DNA of 5,970 bases from Sporomusaceae bacterium UBA1887 (GTDB lineage Bacteria; Bacillota; Negativicutes; Sporomusales; DSM-15969). Where the stretch lies: positions 26,811 to 32,780 of the forward strand of contig DDHB01000057.1 in assembly GCA_002337925.1 (NCBI GenBank), in the 5' to 3' direction. A program made the position numbers and the translations under genes. Positions within the stretch are counted from its first letter, which is position 1; every line of letters starts with the position of its first letter. The notes under the pieces were generated by a model that had not been told where the DNA came from, made no database searches, and saw only the letters and a list, made by a program, of their open reading frames with translations. This document shows, piece by piece, positions 1-5,788 of this stretch.

Positions 1-30
1 AAGTACATCTATATGTTGTAGGTATTTTTC

Positions 31-54
31 CCGGCGTTTTGCGTCGGTTTTTTT
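31..54 (+). terminator. Intrinsic terminator upstream of the importer operon
   Basis: A CCGGCG/CGTCGG stem (31-36 with 42-47, one G-T pair, tight T-rich loop) is followed directly by seven T residues at 48-54. This is the classic rho-independent layout for + strand transcription. It probably ends the gene lying to the left of the window. One reading frame reaches a TAG at 19-21, just before the hairpin, and could be that gene's last codons, but seven codons are too few to call. Confidence 0.75.
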
Positions 55-77
55 ATTACAGCAGAAGTATTGTGTAT

Positions 78-110
78 ATCTCTCAGCTATGCTTGGGAGA
101 TTTTTTATTT
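78..110 (+). terminator. Second hairpin with T-tract (terminator or leader attenuator)
   Basis: ATCTCTCA (78-85) pairs with TTGGGAGAT (93-101) through eight base pairs including one T-G pair. The stem runs into TTTTTTATTT. It stands only about 30 bases after the first terminator. It may be a back-up terminator for the upstream gene. If the operon promoter lies at about 50-80, it could instead be an attenuator in the importer leader. No convincing promoter could be placed, so the choice stays open. Confidence 0.6.
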
Positions 111-161
111 GTGGCAGTATAGATGCTAATCAATAGCAAAGGTGAAAGAGCCTATTTACAC

Positions 162-240
162 TGATTTGAACGATGGGTTCATTTTGGAAGAAAGGCTATG
201 AGTATTTAACGGGACATATCGGGTCCTGACATTCAAATCA
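162..240 (+). promoter_or_regulatory. Structured 5' leader of the importer operon, candidate cis-regulatory RNA
   Basis: TGATTTGAA at 162-170 is the exact reverse complement of TTCAAATCA at 232-240, a nine-base closing helix around about 61 bases. A smaller hairpin (GGGAC at 211-215 with GTCCT at 223-227, one G-T pair) sits inside it. A competing GAAC/GTTC hairpin (168-171 with 177-180) overlaps the left arm. The right arm ends six bases before the GGAGGG ribosome binding site, so the fold could influence initiation. It does not match the conserved boxes of the cobalamin, molybdenum-cofactor, TPP or c-di-GMP riboswitches as I know them. Function is inference only. Confidence 0.35.
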
Positions 241-259
241 TATAACGGAGGGAATCTTA

Positions 260-1378
260 ATGCTGAAAAATCGTAGAAAATGCTTGCAAGGGGCAGCGCT
301 GCTGCTGGCTGCGATCTTTATGCTAAGTCTCGCAGGCTGTCAATTCGGGGAGCGTAGCAAGAACCCGCCAACCGGACAAGCGACGGAAACAAAAATCGTT
401 ACCGACTTAATGGGAAACCAAGTGAAAATCAAAGCTAATGTGGAAAAAATCGCGGTTGTACCGATTCCTTGGGCTACGATTGTTTATGCGGTAGATGGCA
501 CAGGTAAACGTATCGCTGGTATGCATCCATCGGCGATGAAGGCCTATCAGGGCAGCATCTTGAAAACAATGGCGCCGGAAATGGCGAATGCGAATTCGAC
601 GTTTGTAGACAACAATTTCAACGTGAATTACGAAGAAATCGCCAAGCTGAAGCCCGATGTAGTAGTGATCTGGGATTATCAGCCGGAGATTGGCAAAAAG
701 CTGGCAGAACTCGGCATTCCGTCTGTGGCGATCAAATATGGCACGCTTGAGGATGTACAGAAGGGAATCAAGCTAGTCGGTGAAATGATCAATCGGCCAG
801 AGCAGGCCAATGCATTGATTCAGTATCATCAAGATACCAACAGCTATCTGAAAGCTAAAGAGAATATGCTGACAGGTAAGAACAAACCGAAGGTGTTGTA
901 TCTGCGGGATGAGCAACTGCAAGTCGCTGCAGGTGACTCGGTAAACCGGATCATGATTGAAACGGCGGGCGGTGTTAATGTCTCTAATGAAGGCAGCGGT
1001 CAGTGGATGAAAGTAACCATGGAGCAGGTCATGGCGTGGAATCCTGACGTCATTGTTCTCAGTAATTTCTCCAATATGCTGCCGGAGGATCTGTATGCGA
1101 ATAAGTTTTCCGGTCAGGATTGGAGCAAGGTCGAGGCCGTAAAGAATAAGCGGGTATATAAAGCGCCGATGGGAATTTACCGCTGGGATGCGCCCTGCGT
1201 GGAAACGCCGCTAATGATAAGGTGGCTCGGTAAAGTTCTCCAGCCGGAAGTATTTACCGATTATGACATGAGGAATGAGCTAAAAAGCTTTTATCAGACA
1301 TTTTTTAACTATAAGCTTAGTGATGCAGAACTTGATCAAATTCTTAACAGTAAGCGCAATCCAGACCTGAAAATCTAG
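260..1378 (+). CDS. ABC importer substrate-binding lipoprotein, FecB/BtuF class (iron-chelate or related metal ligand)
   Basis: This is the extracytoplasmic receptor of the importer encoded by the next two genes. Residues 1-27 form a lipoprotein signal: basic RRK start, hydrophobic core, and lipobox LAGC with Cys27 as the lipidated residue. A polar linker follows to about residue 43. The mature part has two lobes of the periplasmic-binding-protein class III type. The first contains IAVVPIPW (64-71) and LKPDVVVIWDY (130-140). A long connecting helix spans about 163-200. The second lobe contains KPKVLYLRD (209-217), AGDSVNRIMIETAGGVN (224-240) and NPDVIVLSN (261-269). The C-terminal WDAPCVETPLMIRWLGK stretch (309-325) is typical of the family. 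ATG follows GGAGGG by seven bases. The length of 372 aa is normal. The ligand cannot be deduced: ferric siderophore, heme, cobalamin and MolA-like molybdate/tungstate binding all remain possible. Confidence 0.9.
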   Translation: MLKNRRKCLQGAALLLAAIFMLSLAGCQFGERSKNPPTGQATETKIVTDLMGNQVKIKANVEKIAVVPIPWATIVYAVDGTGKRIAGMHPSAMKAYQGSILKTMAPEMANANSTFVDNNFNVNYEEIAKLKPDVVVIWDYQPEIGKKLAELGIPSVAIKYGTLEDVQKGIKLVGEMINRPEQANALIQYHQDTNSYLKAKENMLTGKNKPKVLYLRDEQLQVAAGDSVNRIMIETAGGVNVSNEGSGQWMKVTMEQVMAWNPDVIVLSNFSNMLPEDLYANKFSGQDWSKVEAVKNKRVYKAPMGIYRWDAPCVETPLMIRWLGKVLQPEVFTDYDMRNELKSFYQTFFNYKLSDAELDQILNSKRNPDLKI

Positions 1379-1440
1379 TAATCAAGAGAGAATAGAAAAA
1401 GTCAAAGTGGCTGTTTTGATTGGAAGGACGAGGGGAAAAC

Positions 1441-2454
1441 GTGCTGAGTAAACAACGGAATTTGAAGTTTATATGGATCACCGTGCTGGCGGTCCTGCTG
1501 ATTACCTTTTTTATATCCCTTTTTGGCGGACGCTATATAATTTCACCCTATGAGGTTAGCGGCATACTGCTGGATGGATTGCTCGGTGATGCTGGAGACG
1601 GTATGGCGTATTCCGTTGTGTGGAATCTCCGTCTGCCACGGACCTTGTTAAATTGTTTTGTTGGAGCAGGCCTGGCAGTTGCCGGGGCTGCGTTTCAGGG
1701 GATTTTCCGAAATCCCCTGGTGAGCCCTGATGTGCTGGGCGTCAGTTCGGGTGCCGCCTTTGGGGCTGCGCTTGGTATCTTACTTTCAGGCATTAATCAT
1801 CTGGCAACGGTCATGGCTTTACTCTTTGGCATCGTAAGTGTGTTTATGACCTATACGCTTTCCAAGCTGCGCGGCGAATCGTCTACCTTGTCACTGGTGC
1901 TGTCCGGTATGATCATTTCGGCGGTATTCAGTGCGCTTATTTCGTTAATTAAATACGTCGCCGATCCCTATGATAAGCTGCCGGCTATTACTTATTGGCT
2001 GATGGGCAGCTTTGCTTCTGCTTCCTACAGTAACCTGCAACTGGCAGGTATTCCTATTTTCTTAGGAACTGTTGTGCTGCTCCTGCTAAGGTGGCGGATC
2101 AACATTCTTTCGCTGGGAGATGAAGATGCCTATTCTCTGGGGGTTAACCCAGTCAAAACCCGTATGGTCATTATTATCATGGCAACCCTGATTACCGCCT
2201 CCTGCGTGACGGTAACAGGTGTGATCGGATGGGTCGGTTTAGTTATACCCCATATCTGCCGGATGTTGATCGGGGTAGATCATATGAATTTGTTGCCTGT
2301 TTCTTGTGTTGTTGGTGCAGCGTTTATGATCATTGTTGATTTGACAGCTCGAACGGTGACTGCGGCGGAAATTCCGATCGGCATATTGACAGCTTTGGTC
2401 GGTGCGCCATTTTTTGCCTTACTATTCAAGCGAGCGAAAGGTGACTGGCAATGA
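1441..2454 (+). CDS. FecCD-family ABC importer permease
   Basis: This is an integral membrane subunit that forms the translocation path as a homodimer in type II importers. The protein is strongly hydrophobic, with roughly nine or ten predicted membrane segments by eye, as expected for BtuC/FecCD permeases. Family hallmarks, numbered from the GTG start, are LRLPR (63-67), the FRNPLVSPDVLGVSSGAAFG stretch (89-108), the cytoplasmic GDEDAYSLGV loop (226-235) that contacts the ATPase, GWVGLVIPHICR (263-274), and a C-terminal EIPIGILTALVGAPFFALLF (310-329). I chose GTG at 1441 because GAGGGG lies five bases upstream. A TTG at 1420 in the same frame would add seven residues but has no good ribosome binding site. 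The 337 aa length fits the family. It starts 62 bases after the receptor gene and overlaps the ATPase gene by four bases, so it is one operon. Confidence 0.92.
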   Translation: MLSKQRNLKFIWITVLAVLLITFFISLFGGRYIISPYEVSGILLDGLLGDAGDGMAYSVVWNLRLPRTLLNCFVGAGLAVAGAAFQGIFRNPLVSPDVLGVSSGAAFGAALGILLSGINHLATVMALLFGIVSVFMTYTLSKLRGESSTLSLVLSGMIISAVFSALISLIKYVADPYDKLPAITYWLMGSFASASYSNLQLAGIPIFLGTVVLLLLRWRINILSLGDEDAYSLGVNPVKTRMVIIIMATLITASCVTVTGVIGWVGLVIPHICRMLIGVDHMNLLPVSCVVGAAFMIIVDLTARTVTAAEIPIGILTALVGAPFFALLFKRAKGDWQ

Positions 2455-3245
2455 CAGTGGAAGTGAAACACGGCTATTTTGGCTATACCAAAAACAGTGA
2501 AATATTGCGGGATATCTCTTTTGTTCTCGGCGAGCAAGAGATTATGACAATACTCGGCCCTAATGGTATCGGTAAAACAACCCTGTTAAAGTGTATGACA
2601 GGAATTTTGCAATGGACCCGGGGACAGACTTTGATAAATGGAACCCCGATAGGAACTTCGCGAGAGGCTCAAAAACAGTATCCTATCGGATATGTGCCGC
2701 AGGCTCATAGTCTTTCTTTTCCCTATACTGTCAGGGAGGTGGTAACCATGGGCCGGGCTCGTCATATCGGCGTTTGTTCCGTGCCCTCCAGGCGTGACAA
2801 GGAAGCTGTGGAGAGAGCAATGGATCAGGTTGGGATAGGTGCTATTCGGGACAAGGAGTGCACGCAATTAAGCGGTGGACAACTGCAGCTGGTCTTTATT
2901 GCGCGGGCCTTGGCTGGTGAGCCGAAGGTACTGGTGCTTGATGAACCCGAATCGCATCTTGACTTTAAAAACCAGTTCCTAATGCTAAAGCTGATTAAAA
3001 CACTGGTAAAAGAACATGGCATATCCTGCATTATGAATACCCATTATCCGGAACACGCATTGCGGCTGTCGGATACGACGCTGCTGCTTGGCAAGAATTC
3101 CTATCTGTTCGGAAAAACGCAAGAGATTATTAATGAACAGCGGGTAAAGGAGTATTTTGATATTGAGGCCAAGATTTTATCGGTTCCCCATAAGGACGAG
3201 ACTATTAAGGCTTTTGTTGTATTGGGCGGTTATGATGAAAAATGA
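2451..3245 (+). CDS. ABC importer ATP-binding protein, FecE/BtuD class
   Basis: This cytoplasmic ATPase powers the importer by pairing with the FecCD-type permease. All nucleotide-binding motifs are intact: Walker A GPNGIGKT (36-43), Q-loop glutamine at 84 in YVPQ, signature LSGGQ (140-144), Walker B VLVLDEP (160-166) with catalytic Glu165, D-loop SHLD (168-171), and switch histidine His198 in NTHYPEHAL. Length (264 aa) and order fit the iron-siderophore/B12 ATPase family. The start codon overlaps the permease stop as ATGA, and AAGGTGA lies six bases upstream, indicating translational coupling. This is the last gene of the operon; the next strong hairpin with a T-tract is about 140 bases downstream. 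Nothing in the sequence tells which ligand it serves. Confidence 0.95.
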   Translation: MTVEVKHGYFGYTKNSEILRDISFVLGEQEIMTILGPNGIGKTTLLKCMTGILQWTRGQTLINGTPIGTSREAQKQYPIGYVPQAHSLSFPYTVREVVTMGRARHIGVCSVPSRRDKEAVERAMDQVGIGAIRDKECTQLSGGQLQLVFIARALAGEPKVLVLDEPESHLDFKNQFLMLKLIKTLVKEHGISCIMNTHYPEHALRLSDTTLLLGKNSYLFGKTQEIINEQRVKEYFDIEAKILSVPHKDETIKAFVVLGGYDEK

Positions 3246-3276
3246 TAAGACAAAAGCAATAAGCAGTTTCTGTGTA

Positions 3277-3304
3277 GTATGCCTGCCTGCTTATGCCGGC
3301 ATAC
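3277..3304. repeat. Inverted repeat GTATGCC/GGCATAC
   Basis: GTATGCC (3277-3283) and GGCATAC (3298-3304) are exact reverse complements separated by 14 bases. The right arm is also part of a 12-base palindrome, TATGCCGGCATA. It lies 31 bases after the ATPase stop codon and has no T-tract, so it is not a standard terminator. It could stabilise the 3' end of the transporter mRNA or be the decayed end of a mobile repeat. Confidence 0.5.
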
Positions 3305-3337
3305 CGGGAGAAGTATAGCTGCACCAAACGCCCACGC

Positions 3338-3357
3338 AAGGGCTGGGGCTGACCTCG
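3338..3357. repeat. Partial copy related to the 4821-4840 repeat end
   Basis: The 20 bases here begin AAGGGCTGGGG and end CTCG. They match 4821-4840 at 15 of 20 positions without gaps, with the first eleven identical. The copy also lies in a local hairpin, with GGCTG at 3347-3351 pairing with CAGCC at 3358-3362. No opposite arm comparable to that of the 4823-4917 element is present, so this may be a decayed fragment or a chance G-rich similarity. Confidence 0.35.
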
Positions 3358-3382
3358 CAGCCTTCAAAGTAAATATAAAAAA

Positions 3383-3436
3383 TAGGCTGATTATTGCAGA
3401 ATGTTCTAATCATTCGCAGGAATTAGCCTGCTTTTA
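3383..3436 (+). terminator. Composite hairpin, likely terminator of the importer operon
   Basis: AGGCTGATT (3384-3392) pairs with AATTAGCCT (3421-3429), one G-T pair included. Inside it, TGC-A-GAATG (3395-3403) pairs with CATTCGCA (3411-3418) around a single bulged A. The stem is followed by GCTTTTA and, a little further on, a T-rich stretch; A-rich sequence precedes it. It is the first convincing terminator after the ATPase gene and may act in both directions. The T-tract is short, so efficiency is uncertain. Confidence 0.55.
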
Positions 3437-3451
3437 TGGTAATTTTTATTA

Positions 3452-3480
3452 TTACGTGTGTCTAATTAAACTTTTATAAT
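3452..3480 (+). promoter_or_regulatory. Possible sigma-A promoter for the first acetyltransferase
   Basis: A perfect -10 hexamer TATAAT lies at 3475-3480, 90 bases before the TTG start codon at 3571. Seventeen bases upstream is only TTACGT (3452-3457), a poor -35 match. The position just after the operon terminator supports independent transcription of the acetyltransferase. The call rests mainly on the -10 box in AT-rich DNA. Confidence 0.4.
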
Positions 3481-3505
3481 CGAAGAAACCGTCCCTTGCG
3501 ATTCA

Positions 3506-3549
3506 GCCTGCTAAATCCGATTTTCGGAAGCAACACACAGAATTTAGGC
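3506..3549 (+). repeat. Leader hairpin upstream of the first acetyltransferase
   Basis: GCCT plus AAAT (3506-3509 and 3513-3516, with a three-base bulge) complement ATTTAGGC at 3542-3549. Inside, TCCGA/TCGGA (3516-3520 with 3524-3528) can form a tight five-pair hairpin. The structure would lie in the leader if the TATAAT at 3475 is used, ending nine bases before the GGAGGGG ribosome binding site. The arms are short, so this could be chance. Confidence 0.3.
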
Positions 3550-3570
3550 AATTAACTTGGAGGGGTAAAT

Positions 3571-4086
3571 TTGGACGTAGTTTTTGAATCTAAAAGATTG
3601 CTATTCCGAAAAATTGTTAAGAGTGACTTTCAGAATCTATGCTCTGTTTTACAGGACAAGGAAGTTATGTACGCATGGGAGCACGCATTTACTGACGAAG
3701 AAGTAAATAATTGGATTGATAAAAATTTAGAACGGTACAGCAATGAAGGGTATTCATATTTTGCTGTCATAGAGAAAGATACAGATCACTTTATTGGCGT
3801 TATGGGACCTTTGATCGAACAAATGGAAGATGGAGAACAGATTGGAATTGGCTATATTTTAAATAAACAGTATTGGGGAAAAGGATACGCGGTAGAGGGA
3901 GCGAGGGCGTCGCTAGATTATGCTTTTCAATATTTAAAAGCAGACAAGGTAATTGCTCACATCAGGCCTAATAACTTGCCTTCCAGAAAAGTTGCTGAAA
4001 AGCTTGGTATGAAAATCGAAGGCGAATACATAAAGCATTACAAAGGCAAGGAAATGGTACATTTAATTTATAGCCGTGGGAAATAA
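3571..4086 (+). CDS. GNAT-family N-acetyltransferase, RimJ/RimL-like (Acetyltransf_3 type)
   Basis: Predicted cytoplasmic enzyme moving an acetyl group from acetyl-CoA to an amine; the acceptor is unknown. The N-terminal FESKRLLFRKI (5-15) is the usual beta-1 opening of RimJ/RimL-type proteins. The acetyl-CoA pyrophosphate loop is QYWGKGYA (100-107), matching the Q/R-x-x-G-x-G/A rule. It is followed by the helix bearing EGARASLDYAF (109-119). The conserved RPNNLPSRKVAEKLGMK stretch (132-148) is motif B of the family. Length of 171 aa is full size. The start is TTG, supported by GGAGGGG five bases upstream, and no nearby ATG fits better. It is more AT-rich than the importer genes and stands alone between long gaps. 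Members of this group acetylate ribosomal protein N-termini, antibiotics or small amines, and none can be preferred here. Confidence 0.88.
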   Translation: MDVVFESKRLLFRKIVKSDFQNLCSVLQDKEVMYAWEHAFTDEEVNNWIDKNLERYSNEGYSYFAVIEKDTDHFIGVMGPLIEQMEDGEQIGIGYILNKQYWGKGYAVEGARASLDYAFQYLKADKVIAHIRPNNLPSRKVAEKLGMKIEGEYIKHYKGKEMVHLIYSRGK

Positions 4087-4151
4087 ACATAAATGCTTTT
4101 AATTACTCAAAATTAAATTTGATGTCGATACCCAGTGATCGGGGTTGTACA

Positions 4152-4208
4152 TACGCTTCAGTTGCTTTAGCGTAGACCTTACCTCCCTGACCCCAGCTCC
4201 CCCAGGGA
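4152..4208. repeat. Two hairpins and an inverted copy of a repeat core in the gap between acetyltransferases
   Basis: TACGCT (4152-4157) pairs with AGCGTA (4169-4174). TCCCTG (4184-4189) pairs with CAGGGA (4203-4208). Within the second, CCTGACCCCAGC (4186-4197) is the exact reverse complement of the 12 bases at 4825-4836 in the larger repeat element. There is no T-tract, so terminator function is unlikely. The rest of the 4087-4245 gap holds no recognisable gene or strong promoter. Confidence 0.4.
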
Positions 4209-4245
4209 TGTTGGACTAAGATTATTCGATGGGCTGGTGCTTGAT

Positions 4246-4758
4246 ATGCTTGTAAAGTTGGTTAAGCCAACATTGTTTATGGAAAGAGAATATTATAATT
4301 TCTCTGAAGAATGGGCGAGAAATGGTGAAGAAATCATTCCATATTCGGCAAGGCTCTTAGAGGATAGATATATAGTATGGCTTGAGAATATATATAAATT
4401 TGAAAACAAAGAGTCTTGCTCTGCTGATTTTGTTCCTGCACACACATACTTCTTAATCGCTGATGAAAAGATATTGGGAGCAATAAATATTAGGCAGTGC
4501 TTAAATGAATATCTATATAATTTTGGTGGACATATTGGATATGGTATTAGACCCTCTGAAAGAAGAAAGGGCTATGCAACTTTAATGCTGTCATTGGCGC
4601 TTCCAATTGCAAATGGTTTGGGGATTCCTAATGTGCTGATAACCTGCGATAGATGTAATAAGGCATCTGCGAAAACAATAATAAATAATGGTGGTGTGTT
4701 GGAAAACGAAGTTGCACAAAACGGTAAAATTATTCAGAGATATTGGATCAAATTATGA
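4246..4758 (+). CDS. GNAT-family N-acetyltransferase, second subfamily (COG3981-like)
   Basis: Predicted acetyl-CoA-dependent acetyltransferase of unknown acceptor. Numbered from ATG 4246, the N-terminal KLVKPT (4-9) and EEWARNGEEIIPY (21-33) resemble a group of small uncharacterised acetyltransferases. The AHTYFLI strand (65-71) is followed by GHIGYGIRPSERRKGYAT (95-112), which holds the acetyl-CoA loop R106-x-x-G109-x-A111. The C-terminal CDRCNKASAKTIINNGG is typical motif B. At 170 aa it is full length. A GTG at 4237 in frame would add three residues. I prefer the ATG from the family N-terminus, but neither start has a strong ribosome binding site. It is clearly AT-rich (17 G+C in the 60 bases of 4501-4560). 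It is not a recent duplicate of the preceding acetyltransferase, because the two share only the fold motifs. Confidence 0.85.
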   Translation: MLVKLVKPTLFMEREYYNFSEEWARNGEEIIPYSARLLEDRYIVWLENIYKFENKESCSADFVPAHTYFLIADEKILGAINIRQCLNEYLYNFGGHIGYGIRPSERRKGYATLMLSLALPIANGLGIPNVLITCDRCNKASAKTIINNGGVLENEVAQNGKIIQRYWIKL

Positions 4759-4822
4759 AAGATTACGGAGATCGTCCTATTTTGCAACATTTCACCGCTA
4801 GTTTACAGGCTTGTTTTTGGAA

Positions 4823-4917
4823 GGGCTGGGGTCAGGCTCGACTTATTCAGACAGTTGACTTTTCTAAACGGCAATAATAAGTCAATTTTAGTATAAGTCA
4901 AGCCTGACCCCGCGCCC
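4823..4917. repeat. REPIN/MITE-like imperfect palindromic element with GGGGTCAGGC ends
   Basis: The 19 bases at 4828-4846 (starting GGGGTCAGGCTCGACTTAT) are complementary to 4893-4911 with one mismatch. Beyond an interior loop, GGG at 4823-4825 can also pair with CCC at 4915-4917. Inside, TTGACTT (4855-4861) pairs with AAGTCAA (4879-4885), and ATAAGTCAA occurs twice in direct orientation at 4877-4885 and 4893-4901. The result is a doublet of REP-like arms about 95 bases long with no coding content. Sequences with GTCAGGC/GCCTGAC ends of this kind are known as non-autonomous repeats moved by REP-associated Y1 tyrosine transposases. That assignment is from memory of the family, and no transposase is in this window. 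Confidence 0.6.
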
Positions 4918-4927
4918 GCAACCCCGG

Positions 4928-4950
4928 AGAACCGTATCATTGGTAACGGC
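4928..4950. repeat. AGAACCGTA repeat, copy 1
   Basis: These 23 bases start AGAACCGTA and end GGTAACGGC. They match 5826-5848 at 19 of 23 positions with no gaps. The copy lies between the REPIN-like element and the perfect palindrome at 4952. Unlike copy 2, it has no nearby complementary arms. Confidence 0.5.
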
Positions 4951-4951
4951 A

Positions 4952-4994
4952 AAGAACTCCTGCCAAATTATTGAATAATTTGGCAGGAGTTCTT
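4952..4994. repeat. Perfect 21-bp inverted repeat upstream of the hydrolase
   Basis: The bases 4952-4972 are the exact reverse complement of 4974-4994 around a single central G at 4973. The arms carry AACTCCTGCC and GGCAGGAGTT. The RNA would form a very stable hairpin of about 19-20 pairs with a small loop. The following sequence, GTATTGTG, is not a run of T, and the other strand continues TGCCG. It is therefore not a textbook terminator in either direction, although it may end transcription from the second acetyltransferase inefficiently. The right arm abuts the possible hydrolase -35 box. Confidence 0.7.
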
Positions 4995-5022
4995 GTATTG
5001 TGTGCTAATTTAAGCTTATAGA
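4993..5022 (+). promoter_or_regulatory. Possible sigma-A promoter for the hydrolase gene
   Basis: TTGTAT (4993-4998) and TATAGA (5017-5022) are separated by 18 bases, each matching four of six consensus positions. They lie about 40 bases before the start codon, in AT-rich DNA. The -35 box overlaps the last two bases of the 4952-4994 palindrome. Other AT-rich hexamers (TATATT at 5037) are possible. Confidence 0.35.
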
Positions 5023-5060
5023 AATATTAATTGTTTATATTTTATAGAGGAGAAATTACA

Positions 5061-5771
5061 ATGATAAAGCAAAATTTGAAGATAGGCAATATCCCTGCAA
5101 TTTTGTGGGGCGAAAAATCAGATAAGTTATTCGTAGTGGTGCATGGTAATATGTCAAATAAAGCAGACGATGCGATTGTTGTATTTGCAGAAGAAGCAAC
5201 AGTAATAGGTCATCAAGTTCTTAGTTTCGATTTGCCTGAACACGGTGACCGTAAGGATGAAACTTATGCTTGCAAAGTTCAAAACTGTGTTCAAGACCTC
5301 AATAGCATTATGCGTTATGCACAATCCTTATCAAATAATGTAAGTGTATTTGCTTGTAGTATGGGAGCATATTTTAGCCTATTAGCATATAGCCATGAGC
5401 CTTTGAAACAGTGTTTGTTTCTCTCTCCTGTGGTAAATATGGAACGTATCATAAATAATATGATGACATGGTTTAGCATAAGTAAGAATAGACTAAAAAC
5501 AGAAAAAGAAGTTTCGACACCGATTGGACAAACACTTTATTGGGATTATTACTGCTATGTGAAAGAACATCCTATTGTTGCTTGGAATAATCGAACTTCG
5601 ATTCTCTATGGTTCAGAAGATAACTTATGTGAGTTTGATGTGGTATCAACGTTTGCAAAACGCTTTGACTGTGATTTGCAAGTAATGGAGCGTGGAGAGC
5701 ACTATTTCCATACCGAAGAACAACTGCAATTTTTGAGACAGTGGCTGAAAAAGCATATCTACGTCAAATGA
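5061..5771 (+). CDS. Alpha/beta hydrolase (serine-hydrolase fold)
   Basis: Predicted cytoplasmic hydrolase, probably an esterase or lipase-like enzyme; the substrate is unknown. No signal peptide is present. The oxyanion-side VVVHGNMSNKADD stretch (25-37) follows the first strands. FDLPEHGDR (56-64) is a common loop of this fold. The nucleophile elbow is ACSMG (98-102) with Ser100; Ala replaces the usual first Gly of G-x-S-x-G. The likely acid is Asp187 in LYGSEDNL. The likely base is His214 in RGEHYFHTEEQ, with His217 as an alternative. The length of 236 aa is normal for a minimal hydrolase, with a short lid at about 126-170. ATG 5061 is chosen because GAGGAG lies eight bases upstream. An in-frame TTG at 5031 would place the ribosome binding site inside the gene. 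It stands alone with its own leader. Confidence 0.85.
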   Translation: MIKQNLKIGNIPAILWGEKSDKLFVVVHGNMSNKADDAIVVFAEEATVIGHQVLSFDLPEHGDRKDETYACKVQNCVQDLNSIMRYAQSLSNNVSVFACSMGAYFSLLAYSHEPLKQCLFLSPVVNMERIINNMMTWFSISKNRLKTEKEVSTPIGQTLYWDYYCYVKEHPIVAWNNRTSILYGSEDNLCEFDVVSTFAKRFDCDLQVMERGEHYFHTEEQLQFLRQWLKKHIYVK

Positions 5772-5788
5772 GTATATGAGTCGAGAGG

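Noticed and set aside
1..21. C-terminal tail of an upstream + strand gene ending at TAG 19-21
   Set aside because: The terminator at 31-54 makes it plausible, but six codons are too short to tell from an arbitrary frame.
111..259. Cobalamin or other known riboswitch in the importer leader
   Set aside because: The conserved B12-box and the boxes of other common classes are absent, so I list only an unassigned structured leader.
2280..2537. 85-codon open frame on the minus strand across the permease and ATPase junction
   Set aside because: It lies antisense to two well-supported genes, has no recognisable motif, and is a shadow of their codon pattern.
2586..3031. Two minus-strand open frames inside the ATPase gene
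   Set aside because: The + strand frame carries every ABC ATPase motif; the antisense products are low-complexity and match nothing I recognise.
3279..3479. 66-codon + strand open frame after the ATPase gene
   Set aside because: There is no ribosome binding site before its ATG. It runs through the inverted repeat and the likely terminator, and its product shows no domain.
3571..4758. The two acetyltransferases as a tandem duplication
   Set aside because: They share only general GNAT fold motifs; their N-termini and acetyl-CoA loops belong to different subfamilies.
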